The position numbers were made by a program, and so were the translations under genes. This document shows, one piece after another, positions 35,833 to 44,228 of a stretch of DNA of 64,000 bases. The notes under the pieces were generated by a model. The model did no database searches and had not been told where the DNA came from. It saw nothing but the letters and a program-made list of their open reading frames with translations. Positions within the stretch are counted from its first letter, which is position 1. Each line of letters opens with the position of its first letter. Source of the DNA: WHSV01 sp050693895 (lineage in GTDB: Bacteria > Actinomycetota > CADDZG01 > WHSQ01); the NCBI GenBank assembly GCA_050693895.1, contig JBOGWS010000008.1:29451-93450 (forward strand). The letters are read 5' to 3'.

Positions 35833-36375
35833 TCAGCGCACCACGATTTCTAGAGCAGCGGTCACGGTCACCGGCGGCACCTTGTCGATCAACTCGAGCA
35901 CCGAGGGGCGTTCGTCCTCCTGGTTGAACCGGCCCAGCCACCTCTCGAGAGAGTCACTGTTGGTTGAGAGCTCGAGCTCGTAGCGGTAGACGCCATCCTC
36001 TGATGGGACGAAGTTGGAAAAAGTCGAGAGCGGTAGATAGTCGGCTCCGTGCGACGGCCGGGTCGGGTCGAAGGACTCCCCGGGCGCCAGCCGTCGGAAG
36101 TCCGCGGCTCGCAGGGGACCGATGAGGGGATCCTCCGGTGGCGGTGGTGCGGCGACGACCCGCCCCCCGAGCTTGACCGAGGGCATGTAGCGCGGGAAGC
36201 GCACGCCGCCCTCGGATCCATCGACCACGCCAACCATCCAGAGCACGCGCTCGCCGTCGTTGCGGATCTCGATGCGAACCTGAGCGGGCCGACCGATCCG
36301 AACCTCGTTGGGCCCGTGCAATGCAAGGGTGACTCCCCGATCGGTCATCTCGTTCTGCGGTCTGGGCGAGCCCAC
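35833..36375 (-). CDS. Beta-sandwich protein of unknown function, partner of the metzincin-like gene
   Basis: 180 residues, unrecognised. The pattern 'VTLALHGPNEVRIGRPAQVRIEIRNDGERVLWMVGVVDGS' and the 'GVYRYELELSTNSDSL' strands resemble an immunoglobulin-like or proteinase-inhibitor (BsuPI-type) beta-sandwich. There is no signal peptide or membrane helix. It begins 15 bases after the stop of the large metzincin-like gene, so they form a two-gene operon. A similar strand pattern also occurs in the C-terminal half of the protease. Inhibitor or targeting subunit are possibilities, not demonstrated. Confidence 0.6.
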   Translation of the reverse strand: MGSPRPQNEMTDRGVTLALHGPNEVRIGRPAQVRIEIRNDGERVLWMVGVVDGSEGGVRFPRYMPSVKLGGRVVAAPPPPEDPLIGPLRAADFRRLAPGESFDPTRPSHGADYLPLSTFSNFVPSEDGVYRYELELSTNSDSLERWLGRFNQEDERPSVLELIDKVPPVTVTAALEIVVR

Positions 36376-36390
36376 CCCGCCACGGTCGGG

Positions 36391-38646
36391 CTACTCCTCG
36401 TCCTGCGGCGAATCTCCGTCCGTTTCATCGGTGATCGAAATCTTCGTTGCTTCCGCCTGCTGCCGGATACGTTGAAGCACCTGGGGATTGAGATCCTTGT
36501 TCTCGAAGACGCTGACCATGCGGTCCATGACCCCGACGGCTTGATCCACACGGCCCGCTTTGGCCTCGGCCCGAGCATGCTTGCGCATCACCATGTTCAG
36601 GGTGATGTTGTCGATCAACTCTCGCTCGACCGCGACGGCCTCGACGGCCGAAAGCATCTCGACGCTCTCCGCCGGCCTCGCTTCTTTGATCTCGAGATGC
36701 TTGTCCGCAGACAGGTACTTGAAGTCGCGCTCTGCGTTGACCCCTTTGACGAGGCGGGCATAGGCCGCGAGAGGATGGCTTCCGTGTTCTTGGATCAGGG
36801 TCTCCAGCGCGGCATTCCCCGACGTAAGGGTTGCCGACTCCGAGCCGAGCAGCGCGAGAAGTTGACCCTGCTGCTCTCCCATCAGCAACTCGCCGACTCG
36901 TTCGTCCGCCTTGGTTGCAGGCGGCCGAACGCGAATCCGCAGCACCGAGCTGGCGATTCGCGATCCATCCCTCGCGATGTACTGGGCGCGAAGCGCATAC
37001 TCGCCCGGTTCGGCAAAGTAGTACCCGTCCTTACCGAATCCTATGTACGCGGAGTCGTAGATGGCAGGCTGACCGGGATCCAGTTGAATCGTCTTGTCCT
37101 CGTCCACGCAATGCCGCAGCATCGGTTGGAAGACGCGCGTTCGACCGGAAGGCTCGCGGATCGCAACGTTGACGAGGTCGTCGTTGGGATGCAGATACCC
37201 GTGCGTTTCACGCCCGCGCAGATCAGTGGCACTCAGTTTGAGCTCGACGACAACTGGTTCCCCGTACTCGAACGCCGCCCTCGCACGCAGTTCCAGCGCG
37301 AGGCCAGAGTTGTCCTCCATGGGCTCCTCGAACATCCCGGGATCGACCTCGGCGGCACCCTTCCCGAACGGATCGGCGCCCATGATCAAGTTCTTGTAGA
37401 AGCCGTGACGCAGATGGATCAATTCGTTATCCGTAAACTGGAAGGGGAACGACGCCCAGTACGCCGGCTCGCCTCCGAGGGCGGGGGCGGGTGGCTGATA
37501 CTTCCACGCATAGTTCATCCAGGACAGATCGCCCAGGCCCCCATTGGGTCCGAGCGGGGCGGGGGGATCCGCCAGGTTCTTCTGCCACGAGTGAAGCAGG
37601 TTGAACGCGTGACCAAGCTCGTGAACGTAGGTCCGAAGCTGAGCTCGCTGACTCGTGGCGCTCGTTCCCTTGATCGCGTCGTAGAACACCGCCGCGCCCT
37701 GACGCTGAACGCTATCGCTGTAGTCGAACATGATCCCGCGGTAGTCGTCCACGTGAGAGGTCGCCATCAGCATCCACACACGCCACTGAGGTTTGTTCGC
37801 GAACAAGCTGAAGTGGCCGACCATCGCGTTGTGAAGCTCGCTGTCGCTCCACTTTGCATCGAGACCCGCGGCCGAAACCGGAATGACGTTGGGCGCCCCT
37901 GCAACCTGCAACTGGATGCCCGCCTCCGAAAACGCCGCCGGCACCGTCAGGGTGCGAACGGGGCTGCTCGTGGGTTGCGGCAACGACCCAGTGTTGTAAG
38001 AAACGAAAGGAACCGACCCTGCGACGGAGTCCTGCTCGAACTGAATGCTGCGGAAGTGCGATGACGCGAACGAGCACAGGTAGCTCGCGCCGAGTGTGTT
38101 CGGTGGGGTAATGAACTGCAGAGTCGCCGGCTTGGGAGACCGAAAGGCATCGACACGCGGGATGGTCACGCGGATGACGGGTGCCGAGGGCGACCACGTG
38201 AACGTCCCCGTTCCCTGGATCTTGACCTCGGTCGTCGTCGTTGTAACGGTCGGATTCTTGACGATGAAGGAACCGAAGTAGCTTGTAGTTGAGCCGGTGG
38301 TCGAGAAGAAGTCGCCGCTGACCATCCTCATCGGTCGGACACCATCGACGTCGACGCGCAACTCGAGCTGCCAGCCGGTGCCACTACTCCTGTAACGCCC
38401 GCGCACGTTGCGTTTTCTCAGTGGAACCAGTGGAACGGAGGGAGTTGGTGCGACGGAGGGAATAGCGGGCGCCTCGACCTTGAGGTCGGCGACGTCCTCG
38501 ATCCCATCCGCAGTCGAGGGGGCGGTCTCGGTCATCTCGGCGTCGAGCATGGTCGCACCCGGCGAGCCCTCCTCGTGGCCATTGAGCTGAATCTCGGTCG
38601 GTGGAGTCTGCTCGATCACGACGGTTGGATCGGAGAGAACCGACAT
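36391..38646 (-). CDS. Large metzincin-like zinc metalloprotease
   Basis: 751 residues from the ATG at 38646 (AAAGGA 6 bases upstream). The zinc site is 'HELGHAFNLLH' (HExxHxxNxxH, with Asn where metzincins usually have Gly), followed by a Met-turn-like 'LSWMNYAW'. The N-terminal 200 residues read as beta-rich binding domains; the part after the protease (about residues 435-600) has Ig-like strands ('GEPVVVELKLSATDLRG', 'AEPGEYALRAQYIARDG'), then a helical tail. No signal peptide is visible, unusual for a metzincin. It is followed by a small beta-sandwich gene. The nearest known families are M12/M43-like, but I do not recognise a named one. Confidence 0.7.
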   Translation of the reverse strand: MSVLSDPTVVIEQTPPTEIQLNGHEEGSPGATMLDAEMTETAPSTADGIEDVADLKVEAPAIPSVAPTPSVPLVPLRKRNVRGRYRSSGTGWQLELRVDVDGVRPMRMVSGDFFSTTGSTTSYFGSFIVKNPTVTTTTTEVKIQGTGTFTWSPSAPVIRVTIPRVDAFRSPKPATLQFITPPNTLGASYLCSFASSHFRSIQFEQDSVAGSVPFVSYNTGSLPQPTSSPVRTLTVPAAFSEAGIQLQVAGAPNVIPVSAAGLDAKWSDSELHNAMVGHFSLFANKPQWRVWMLMATSHVDDYRGIMFDYSDSVQRQGAAVFYDAIKGTSATSQRAQLRTYVHELGHAFNLLHSWQKNLADPPAPLGPNGGLGDLSWMNYAWKYQPPAPALGGEPAYWASFPFQFTDNELIHLRHGFYKNLIMGADPFGKGAAEVDPGMFEEPMEDNSGLALELRARAAFEYGEPVVVELKLSATDLRGRETHGYLHPNDDLVNVAIREPSGRTRVFQPMLRHCVDEDKTIQLDPGQPAIYDSAYIGFGKDGYYFAEPGEYALRAQYIARDGSRIASSVLRIRVRPPATKADERVGELLMGEQQGQLLALLGSESATLTSGNAALETLIQEHGSHPLAAYARLVKGVNAERDFKYLSADKHLEIKEARPAESVEMLSAVEAVAVERELIDNITLNMVMRKHARAEAKAGRVDQAVGVMDRMVSVFENKDLNPQVLQRIRQQAEATKISITDETDGDSPQDEE

Positions 38647-38776
38647 GGGATGTCCTTTCAACGGTTGGACGAACGCTGCCACGGGCGGCGTATGTGCGCG
38701 CAAGAGCCTGGCAGCTGCGCGTCACCGTGACGTCACCCGTCCGTCACCGTCACCGCCTCCCAGAACGGCCCGGCTC

Positions 38777-39505
38777 TCAATCCAAGGTCGAGATGGCTAT
38801 GCTCACTCCGAAACCGAGCACGGTGAAGAGGCCCACCGTGCGCCCCGCGTATTGGAAAGCCTCCGGCATCATCGTGTCGGCGAGCATCGTCAGCAGCGCC
38901 CCCGCCGCAAACGCTTGCACCAAAGCCCCTTCGAAGGCCGGCATGGCGGAAAAGGTCGCGAACCCTATGGCCCCCGCGATCCCTGAAAGAACAGCAAGGC
39001 CAATCCACATCCAGACCACGTTGTTGCGTTTCCAACCCGATCCATCCAGCCCGTAGGTCGCGGCCATCGCCTCGGGCAGGTTGGAAAGCGCAACCGCCGC
39101 GAGGAAGGCCCAACTCACTCCACCTCCCGCAACGAGCGTTAGCCCGAGAATGAACGACTCAGGGACGCCATCGAGGAGGGTGCCGAAGACAATCGCGAGG
39201 GCCGAACCCGATTCCTGCTGCCCGGTGGACCGCTTGCGCGCATCGCCTCCGCGCGCGTCGATCCACGCGTCTCCTAGGTAGAACGCCAACGCGCCCGCTG
39301 CCAGCCCACCCGCCAGTGCCGTGGCTCGTCCCATCTCGGTGATCTTGAGAACCAACTCGAACGACACGGCGCTGATCAACGCTCCCGCCCCGAACGCCAT
39401 GACACAACCGATTACCAGCCGGCTCGGTCGAGTCAGATAAACAAGAGCAGCCCCCAGTACGAGACTAGAAGCCCCGAGAACCGCGTAGAGGGCAGCCTCT
39501 AGCAC
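38777..39505 (-). CDS. ZIP-family divalent metal transporter
   Basis: About 242 residues from GTG 39505, which overlaps the stop of the preceding micro-gene by 7 bases; GTG 39544 is an alternative. Eight helices are visible. The metal site motifs are 'GTLLDGVPESFILGL' (helix IV) and 'AALSNLPEAMAATYG' (helix V), replacing the HxxxE and HxxxP/E patterns of classical ZIPs with D/N residues, as in the ZupT-distant actinobacterial branch. It probably imports or exports Zn, Fe or Mn. Two coupled micro-genes lie just upstream on the same strand. Confidence 0.82.
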   Translation of the reverse strand: MLEAALYAVLGASSLVLGAALVYLTRPSRLVIGCVMAFGAGALISAVSFELVLKITEMGRATALAGGLAAGALAFYLGDAWIDARGGDARKRSTGQQESGSALAIVFGTLLDGVPESFILGLTLVAGGGVSWAFLAAVALSNLPEAMAATYGLDGSGWKRNNVVWMWIGLAVLSGIAGAIGFATFSAMPAFEGALVQAFAAGALLTMLADTMMPEAFQYAGRTVGLFTVLGFGVSIAISTLD

Positions 39506-39645
39506 GGGGGCCTGGGTTTCGAGGCCAACTGCAAGGCCTTCCACACGCCTCGGGCGGCTGCCAACATCAAGATCAAACCGAGCATGAGAAACCAGACCTG
39601 ACCGGTGTCGGTCGCGCTGGTTGCATCGGATATCGACGCCCTCAT
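39499..39645 (-). CDS. 48-residue single-helix membrane microprotein
   Basis: 48 residues from ATG 39645, which overlaps the stop of the upstream 27-codon gene (ATGA); an ATG at 39657 is the alternative. One strong helix, 'GQVWFLMLGLILMLAAARGVWKAL', is followed by a short basic tail. Its stop overlaps the ZIP start. The chain of overlapping starts and stops and the clear hydrophobic helix argue for a real protein, possibly a small subunit or regulator of the ZIP transporter. Confidence 0.5.
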   Translation of the reverse strand: MRASISDATSATDTGQVWFLMLGLILMLAAARGVWKALQLASKPRPPC

Positions 39646-39725
39646 CGCAGCACCCATCCCCAGGTCGCGAGCTGCCTTTCTTCTTGCTCCTCGTCGGTGC
39701 TCGACTGATCGTGCTCCTGGTTCAA
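39642..39725 (-). CDS. 27-residue leader-like micro-gene
   Basis: A TTG start with a near-ideal GGAGGGGA 4 bases upstream opens 27 codons that are strongly acidic (SSTDEEQEER) and end in 'TWGWVLR'. The stop lies inside the ATGA that starts the next micro-gene. The high-quality ribosome-binding site makes this the translation entry point of the ZIP operon. It may be a leader peptide whose translation opens the downstream genes. Confidence 0.45.
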   Translation of the reverse strand: MNQEHDQSSTDEEQEERQLATWGWVLR

Positions 39726-39937
39726 TGAGTCCCCTCCCTGGGTGGAGGAGTAAAGAGTGCGCAACGCACAGCGATAACGCAATCCCATCGGTGGCGCTGG
39801 GGAATCACCCCACGAGAGTGAATGAACGGGCCTCGAGCTATGCGGATGACCGCGCGCAGGCGCTCCGTGAACTCGATCTCGAGTGGCTCCATCGGTTACC
39901 GTTCTCCCCGGAGGCAATCTGTGAAGCAGACTCAGCG

Positions 39938-40369
39938 ATGAAAAGTTACGAAGCGAGCTCCACCATCAACGCCAGTTCGCAGGTGATCTGGACGATCTTG
40001 ACGGACGCGCCTCGCTACCCCGAGTGGGACTCTGGAGTTCAGCGCGTCGAGGGACGCATCGCCCCCGGCGAGAAGATCAAGATCACATCGGAGGCCAACC
40101 CTGGGCGCGCGTTCCCCGTCAAGGTGACGGAGTTCTCGCCGGATCAGAAGATGACCTGGAGCGGAGGCATGCCGGGTGGCCTCTTCAAGGGTGTGCGAAC
40201 CTTCACCCTGTCACCGCAGGGAAACGGCGAAACAAGGTTCACGGTGCGAGAGGAGTACTCCGGACCTCTGCTTCCGCTCATCTGGCGATCGATGCCCGAC
40301 CTTGGCCCCTCCTTCGAGCGGTTCGCCACCGGCTTGAAGAAGCATGCGGAGAGTCGGTCGACGGGGTAA
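39938..40369 (+). CDS. SRPBCC-family (polyketide cyclase/START-like) protein
   Basis: 143 residues from the ATG at 39938; upstream codons show no homology. The fold signature is complete: 'SSTINASSQVIWTILTDAPRYPEWDSGVQRVEGRIAPGEKIKI', 'KVTEFSPDQKMTWSGGMPGGLFKGVRTFTL', 'TRFTVREEYSGPLLPLIWRSMPDLGPSFERFATGLKKHAE'. These proteins bind hydrophobic ligands in a helix-grip cavity. The ligand is unknown. Adenylate kinase starts 10 bases downstream on the same strand. Confidence 0.85.
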   Translation: MKSYEASSTINASSQVIWTILTDAPRYPEWDSGVQRVEGRIAPGEKIKITSEANPGRAFPVKVTEFSPDQKMTWSGGMPGGLFKGVRTFTLSPQGNGETRFTVREEYSGPLLPLIWRSMPDLGPSFERFATGLKKHAESRSTG

Positions 40370-40379
40370 TACAAGAGGT

Positions 40380-41024
40380 GTGCTCAGACGACTCGTGATT
40401 CTCGGGCCTCCCGGAGGCGGCAAGGGAACCCTTGCGGCGCGCCTGGCCGAGCACCTGCGGGTCCCCCACATCTCGACCGGCGACATGCTGCGCGCAGAGG
40501 TGGCCGGTGCTTCTGCCCTCGGCTCACGGGCGCAGACCTTCATGAACTCCGGAGAGCTCGTGCCCGACGAGATCGTGGTCGAGATGACCAGACGTCGGCT
40601 TGCGGAGCCCGACGCGGCCGAGGGCTGGATTCTCGACGGATTCCCGCGCGAACACAGTCAGGCGCAGGCCCTTGACGAGCAGCTCGGTAGGTCCGGGCCG
40701 GAGGCCGTCGTGGTCCTCGATGTCCCAGACGAAGAGGTTTACGTTCGAATCGCAGGTCGGCGTACTTGTCCCAAAGGTCACGTGTACAACGTCAAGAGGA
40801 GTCCGCCCAAGTCGCCGGGTGTATGCGACATCGACGGACTGACACTGCAGCAACGTGAGGATGCCTCTGACGAGGTCGTGGCGGAGCGCCTCGAGATCTA
40901 CGAACGAGAGACCGTCCCCGTTCTCGACTACTACGCCGACAAGGGACTCCTCCATCGGGTGGACGGCACGGGCGAGCCAGAGGACATCTACGAGCGCGTC
41001 CTGAATGAACTGGAGGGCGGCTAA
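40380..41024 (+). CDS. adk: Adenylate kinase
   Basis: 214 residues from GTG 40380 with AAGAGG just upstream. The P-loop is 'GPPGGGKGTLA', the NMP-binding part 'PHISTGDMLRAEV' and 'GWILDGFPREHSQAQ', and the LID is 'GRRTCPKGH...GVCDIDG'. That LID keeps a C-x3-H/C-x2-D set of potential zinc ligands. It converts ATP + AMP to 2 ADP. It is not next to secY or ribosomal protein genes as the main adk usually is, so it may be a second copy or a relocated gene. It ends convergent with the CBS gene, overlapping by 4 bases. Confidence 0.93.
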   Translation: MLRRLVILGPPGGGKGTLAARLAEHLRVPHISTGDMLRAEVAGASALGSRAQTFMNSGELVPDEIVVEMTRRRLAEPDAAEGWILDGFPREHSQAQALDEQLGRSGPEAVVVLDVPDEEVYVRIAGRRTCPKGHVYNVKRSPPKSPGVCDIDGLTLQQREDASDEVVAERLEIYERETVPVLDYYADKGLLHRVDGTGEPEDIYERVLNELEGG

Positions 41025-41401
41025 GTGCGGCGACGAATGCGCGCGCTGAGGACGTCACGCAAACTGACCACCCCGAGAATCTCATTCCCCTCGGTAACGG
41101 GAAGATGCCGAAACCCATGAGTGAACATCGTCGCGGCGGCTTCCTCGGTATCGGTTTCGGGCGACGCCGTGATGGGATCCTTGGTCATCCAGTCCCTCAC
41201 CTTGACCCCGTTTAGGTCCTCACCCGAGGCGGCGGCGCGCAGCATGTCGCGCTCTGTGATGATCCCCGCGAGCCACGAGCCCTGCACGATCAAAGCGGAG
41301 CCCAGTTTGCCCTTGGCCATGCCCCTGGCGGCCTCGACCATAGAAGCATCGGCGCTGATCGTGAATGCCTCCGAACTCATGACGTCCTTGAGGACCGCCA
41401 T
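41021..41401 (-). CDS. Tandem CBS-domain protein
   Basis: 126 residues from the ATG at 41401. Two CBS motifs are present: 'LKDVMSSEAFTISADASMVEAARGMAKGKLGSALIV...GIITERDMLRAA' and 'VRDWMTKDPITASPETDTEEAAATMFTHGFRHLPVTEGNEILGVVSLRDVLS'. Such Bateman modules bind adenosyl nucleotides and report energy state. Standing opposite adenylate kinase is suggestive but may be chance. It directly follows the 79-residue gene on the same strand. Confidence 0.9.
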   Translation of the reverse strand: MAVLKDVMSSEAFTISADASMVEAARGMAKGKLGSALIVQGSWLAGIITERDMLRAAASGEDLNGVKVRDWMTKDPITASPETDTEEAAATMFTHGFRHLPVTEGNEILGVVSLRDVLSARIRRRT

Positions 41402-41402
41402 C

Positions 41403-41642
41403 TCAACCACTACCACCCACGTCGGTGACGCCGTCGCCCGCCGGCGAAGCCGACTCGTCGAGATCATCGTTGAGCTCTCGCCACAGCGATCCGGCCCACA
41501 GGCTCAGGTCGGGCCAGATGCGCCAGAAGGTCTGAAGGACCGGATCGTCAAGCGAAGCCGACGCTTCGGCTGGAGTCACTTCATCGGTGATGTCTTCGAA
41601 GTCGGACAACAGTTTCTGGAAGCGGTCGGACAGCTCGGTCAT
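41403..41642 (-). CDS. Small acidic hypothetical protein
   Basis: 79 residues, unrecognised. The predicted helical body is 'MTELSDRFQKLLSDFEDITDEVTPAEASASLDDPVLQTFWRIWPDLSLWAGSLWRELNDDLDE', with an unusual density of Trp in the middle and a Gly/Ser tail. No membrane helix. Its stop lies 1 base before the CBS gene's ATG, so the two are translated together. Confidence 0.6.
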   Translation of the reverse strand: MTELSDRFQKLLSDFEDITDEVTPAEASASLDDPVLQTFWRIWPDLSLWAGSLWRELNDDLDESASPAGDGVTDVGGSG

Positions 41643-41733
41643 TCGGGCCCCCTTGTCGCGTCGAGCCCAGATTGTATCCGCGGGGGACTCCCGATCAGCC
41701 GAAATCGCCTGGTGCTACAGGGAGCGGCATCGA

Positions 41734-42063
41734 CTAGTCGTCGTCTGCGCCCTCGACCTCATCCGAGTCGTCGTCCTGCGCGGTCCCCGTGACATCGAAG
41801 TTCTCGTCCAACTCGACCTCGACCACGCTCCCGTCGTCGAGTCGAATCTCGACTCCGTACGCAGCTCCGTCGTCGCCCATCTCGGTCTCGATGACGGTGC
41901 CCTGTCCGACGTGTTCGAGCGCCGCTTCGATTGCACGCTGGCGGGAAAGGCCCGCGATGGGCTGGTCGTCGTCGCGACTCGATGCAATGCCCACCCCGGT
42001 CCCCACACTCAGCACCGCCAGGACGGTCACCGCGCCTGCCATCAGCTTCCTCTTCTTGTCCAT
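41734..42063 (-). CDS. Exported PepSY-domain protein (paralogue 1)
   Basis: 109 residues. A signal peptide or anchor spans about 6-27 ('LMAGAVTVLAVLSVGTGVGIA'), followed by one PepSY domain: 'GLSRQRAIEAALEHVGQGTVIETEMGDDGAAYGVEIRLDDGSVVEVELDENFDVTG', then an acidic tail. PepSY domains occur in extracytoplasmic inhibitors or sensors acting on kinases or peptidases. It follows the OmpR-type regulator and kinase genes on the same strand and has its own TTCAG direct-repeat box 56-71 bases upstream. It is a close relative of the protein at 58654-58980. Confidence 0.85.
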   Translation of the reverse strand: MDKKRKLMAGAVTVLAVLSVGTGVGIASSRDDDQPIAGLSRQRAIEAALEHVGQGTVIETEMGDDGAAYGVEIRLDDGSVVEVELDENFDVTGTAQDDDSDEVEGADDD

Positions 42064-42118
42064 CGACTCACATCTCCTGTGTAGATGAAGGATCGGTTGC
42101 TAGGTTCCTCCAGCCCAC

Positions 42119-42134
42119 CTGAGCCCCGTCTGAA
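42119..42134 (-). promoter_or_regulatory. TTCAG direct repeat upstream of PepSY paralogue 1
   Basis: On the minus strand TTCAG (42134-42130) and CTCAG (42123-42119) are exactly 11 bp apart, 56-71 bases before the PepSY start. The same spacing and sequence occur upstream of the OmpR-type regulator and of PepSY paralogue 2. Confidence 0.55.
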
Positions 42135-42137
42135 TTT

Positions 42138-43508
42138 TCAGGCATCCGCCGGGGCGCCGGGCAGCGAGACCTCGAAGCGGGCACCGCCCAGAGGCGAATC
42201 CAGCACGACCACGGCTCCGCCGTGCGCTGCGGTCACCTCGGCAACGATGGCCAGACCCAGGCCGCTCCCACCCGAGTCACGGCTCCTGGCCTGCTGAAGT
42301 CGAACGAATCTCTCGAAGACGCGCCCCCGTTCCCCCGGCGGAAGCCCCGTCCCATCGTCGTCCACGCGCAACACAACCCGGTCGTCATCCTGGGTGAGCG
42401 CCACCGCAACATTCCTGCGAGCGTGGCGAAGCGCGTTCTCGAGGAGATTGCCGGTGAGCCTGGCCAGCTGCTTTCGATTACCGAGGACGCGGCCTGCCGA
42501 GACTCTGGTGCTGTCGATCGTTCGGTCTTTGGACTCACGATGTCGGGCGATCTCCTCGAACACGACATCGTCGAGATCGAGAACGGCCTTGCGTGCGTCG
42601 ACCGCATTTTCGTCCATGCGCGCGAGCAACAGGAGATCTTCGACCAGACGCTGAAGCCGAAGATCCTCCGACAGAACGACCGTAGCGAGATCTTCCATAG
42701 AGGACTCTTTGGGATGCTCGAGAGCCACCTCGGCATGCTGGCGGATGGTCGAAACGGGTGATCGAAGCTCGTGCGACGCGTCGGACACGAAGCGCCTCTG
42801 GCGGACCTGACCGGCCTCCAGTCGGTCGAGCATCTTGTTCATGGTCGTCGCCAAGCGAGCGATCTCGTCCTTACCGCCAGGCCCGGGAACGCGACGATGG
42901 AGCTCGTTGGTCGAAATCGCATCGACCTCGGCGCGTATCGACTCGACGGGCGCCAGAGCGCGCCCCGCCACCATCCAGGTCACTGTGCCGACGAACAACA
43001 GGAGGAGAGGCGCCCCCACCAGCAAGAGGGTTCCGACCACCCCGGTTGATTCGAACACCTCCTCCAGGGTGCGTCCCACGACAATCAAGTGATTCCCCTG
43101 CCGGTCCTCGGTTGCCACCACCAGATAGAGATCATCGTCGAAGGAAACGTCGACCTCTCGACTCTCTCCCCGGCCGAGATCGTTCACGATCGGCCGATCC
43201 CCAGCCTCGGCACTTGCGAGCACGACACGACCGCGATCGTCCAGCACTTGAATGAACTCGTCGTCGTCCGTCGCCCGGGTCGCATCGCCAAACGCACCAC
43301 TCGAGATGAAGCTCGCAACCGCCTCGGCGCGCTGAAGCACTGTCGATTCCACGTTTTCCGTGAGGGACTGCCGCAGGATGACCAGCATCGCCGCGGACGC
43401 GATCGCAAGAGCGACGCCGACGACGACCACGGCCCCCATCGTCGTGCGAACTCGCACACTCCCTATCGTCGTGAACCGCCGGCGTCGGGAACGCTCTACA
43501 GGGTTCAT
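42138..43508 (-). CDS. HAMP-containing sensor histidine kinase
   Basis: 456 residues. Two membrane helices (about 23-48 and 158-180) flank an extracytoplasmic sensor of about 110 residues. A HAMP domain follows ('GRALAPVESIRAEVDAISTNELHRRVP'), then HisKA with phospho-His in 'FVSDASHELRSPVSTIRQHAE', and HATPase_c with N box 'LARLTGNLLENALRHAR', G1 'VDDDGTGLPP' and G2 'GGSGLGLAIV'. The start overlaps the stop of the response regulator gene (ATGA). The extracytoplasmic loop is the likely contact point for the co-regulated PepSY proteins. Confidence 0.95.
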   Translation of the reverse strand: MNPVERSRRRRFTTIGSVRVRTTMGAVVVVGVALAIASAAMLVILRQSLTENVESTVLQRAEAVASFISSGAFGDATRATDDDEFIQVLDDRGRVVLASAEAGDRPIVNDLGRGESREVDVSFDDDLYLVVATEDRQGNHLIVVGRTLEEVFESTGVVGTLLLVGAPLLLLFVGTVTWMVAGRALAPVESIRAEVDAISTNELHRRVPGPGGKDEIARLATTMNKMLDRLEAGQVRQRRFVSDASHELRSPVSTIRQHAEVALEHPKESSMEDLATVVLSEDLRLQRLVEDLLLLARMDENAVDARKAVLDLDDVVFEEIARHRESKDRTIDSTRVSAGRVLGNRKQLARLTGNLLENALRHARRNVAVALTQDDDRVVLRVDDDGTGLPPGERGRVFERFVRLQQARSRDSGGSGLGLAIVAEVTAAHGGAVVVLDSPLGGARFEVSLPGAPADA

Positions 43509-44176
43509 TCGGCGTTCAGCCTGTAGCCCGCGCCGCGAATCGTTTGAATCGAATCGCGCGCGAACGGACGATCGAGTTTGATGCGGAGATGTCGGATGTA
43601 GACCTCGACGATGTTGGGATCACCCTCGAAGTCGTAGTCCCAGACATGATCAAGGATCTCGCGCTTGGAAACGACCTGGTCCTTTCGACGTAACAGGAAT
43701 TCGAGGAGGGACATCTCACGAGCAGTCAGATTGATCTCGGTTCCACCTCGCCACACTCTCTTCGAGCTCGGATCGAATCTCAGATCAGCCGCCTGCAGGA
43801 CGGGTGGTCGCTTGGGGGCTCCACGCCTGATGAGAGCGCGCAGGCGCGCAACAAGCACCACATAGGCGAACGGTTTGACGAGGTAGTCGTCCGCCCCGAG
43901 ATCGAGCGCCTCCGCCTCGTCGAGTTCGCCATCCTTTGCGGTGAGCATCAGGATCGGCGTCCATATCCCCTCTTCCCTGAGGGTCGAGCAGATCTTGAAG
44001 CCGTTGATTCCCGGAAGCATGATGTCCAGGACGAGCGCGTCGTAGGAATTCTCGCGCGCCATCCAGAGACCGTCGGTCCCGTTAAGGGCGACGTCGGTGG
44101 CGAAGCGCTCGGCCTCCAGGCCCTTCTTGAGGCCGGCCGCGAGCCTCTTCTCGTCCTCCACTACCAGAACGCGCAT
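43505..44176 (-). CDS. OmpR/PhoB-type response regulator
   Basis: 223 residues. The receiver has 'MRVLVVEDEKRLAAGLKKGLEAE', phospho-Asp in 'DALVLDIMLPGINGF' and Lys in 'DDYLVKPFAYVVL'. The C-terminal winged helix is 'EINLTAREMSLLEFLLRRKDQVVSKREILDHVWDYDFEGDPNIVEVYIRHLRIKLDRPF'. This class binds 10-11-bp direct repeats as head-to-tail dimers. Three such repeats lie 53-79 bases upstream of its own start, so autoregulation is likely. The kinase gene overlaps its stop. Confidence 0.95.
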   Translation of the reverse strand: MRVLVVEDEKRLAAGLKKGLEAERFATDVALNGTDGLWMARENSYDALVLDIMLPGINGFKICSTLREEGIWTPILMLTAKDGELDEAEALDLGADDYLVKPFAYVVLVARLRALIRRGAPKRPPVLQAADLRFDPSSKRVWRGGTEINLTAREMSLLEFLLRRKDQVVSKREILDHVWDYDFEGDPNIVEVYIRHLRIKLDRPFARDSIQTIRGAGYRLNAE

Positions 44177-44228
44177 GCATTTCCCTCGTAGAGTCTCGTT
44201 TCCGATGAGAAACGATGACGGGCCCCCG

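Noticed and set aside
36049..38064. A 671-codon open frame on the plus strand opposite the metzincin-like gene
   Set aside because: It is antisense to a gene with recognisable zinc-site motifs, has no family signature, and long mirror frames are expected in GC-rich DNA.
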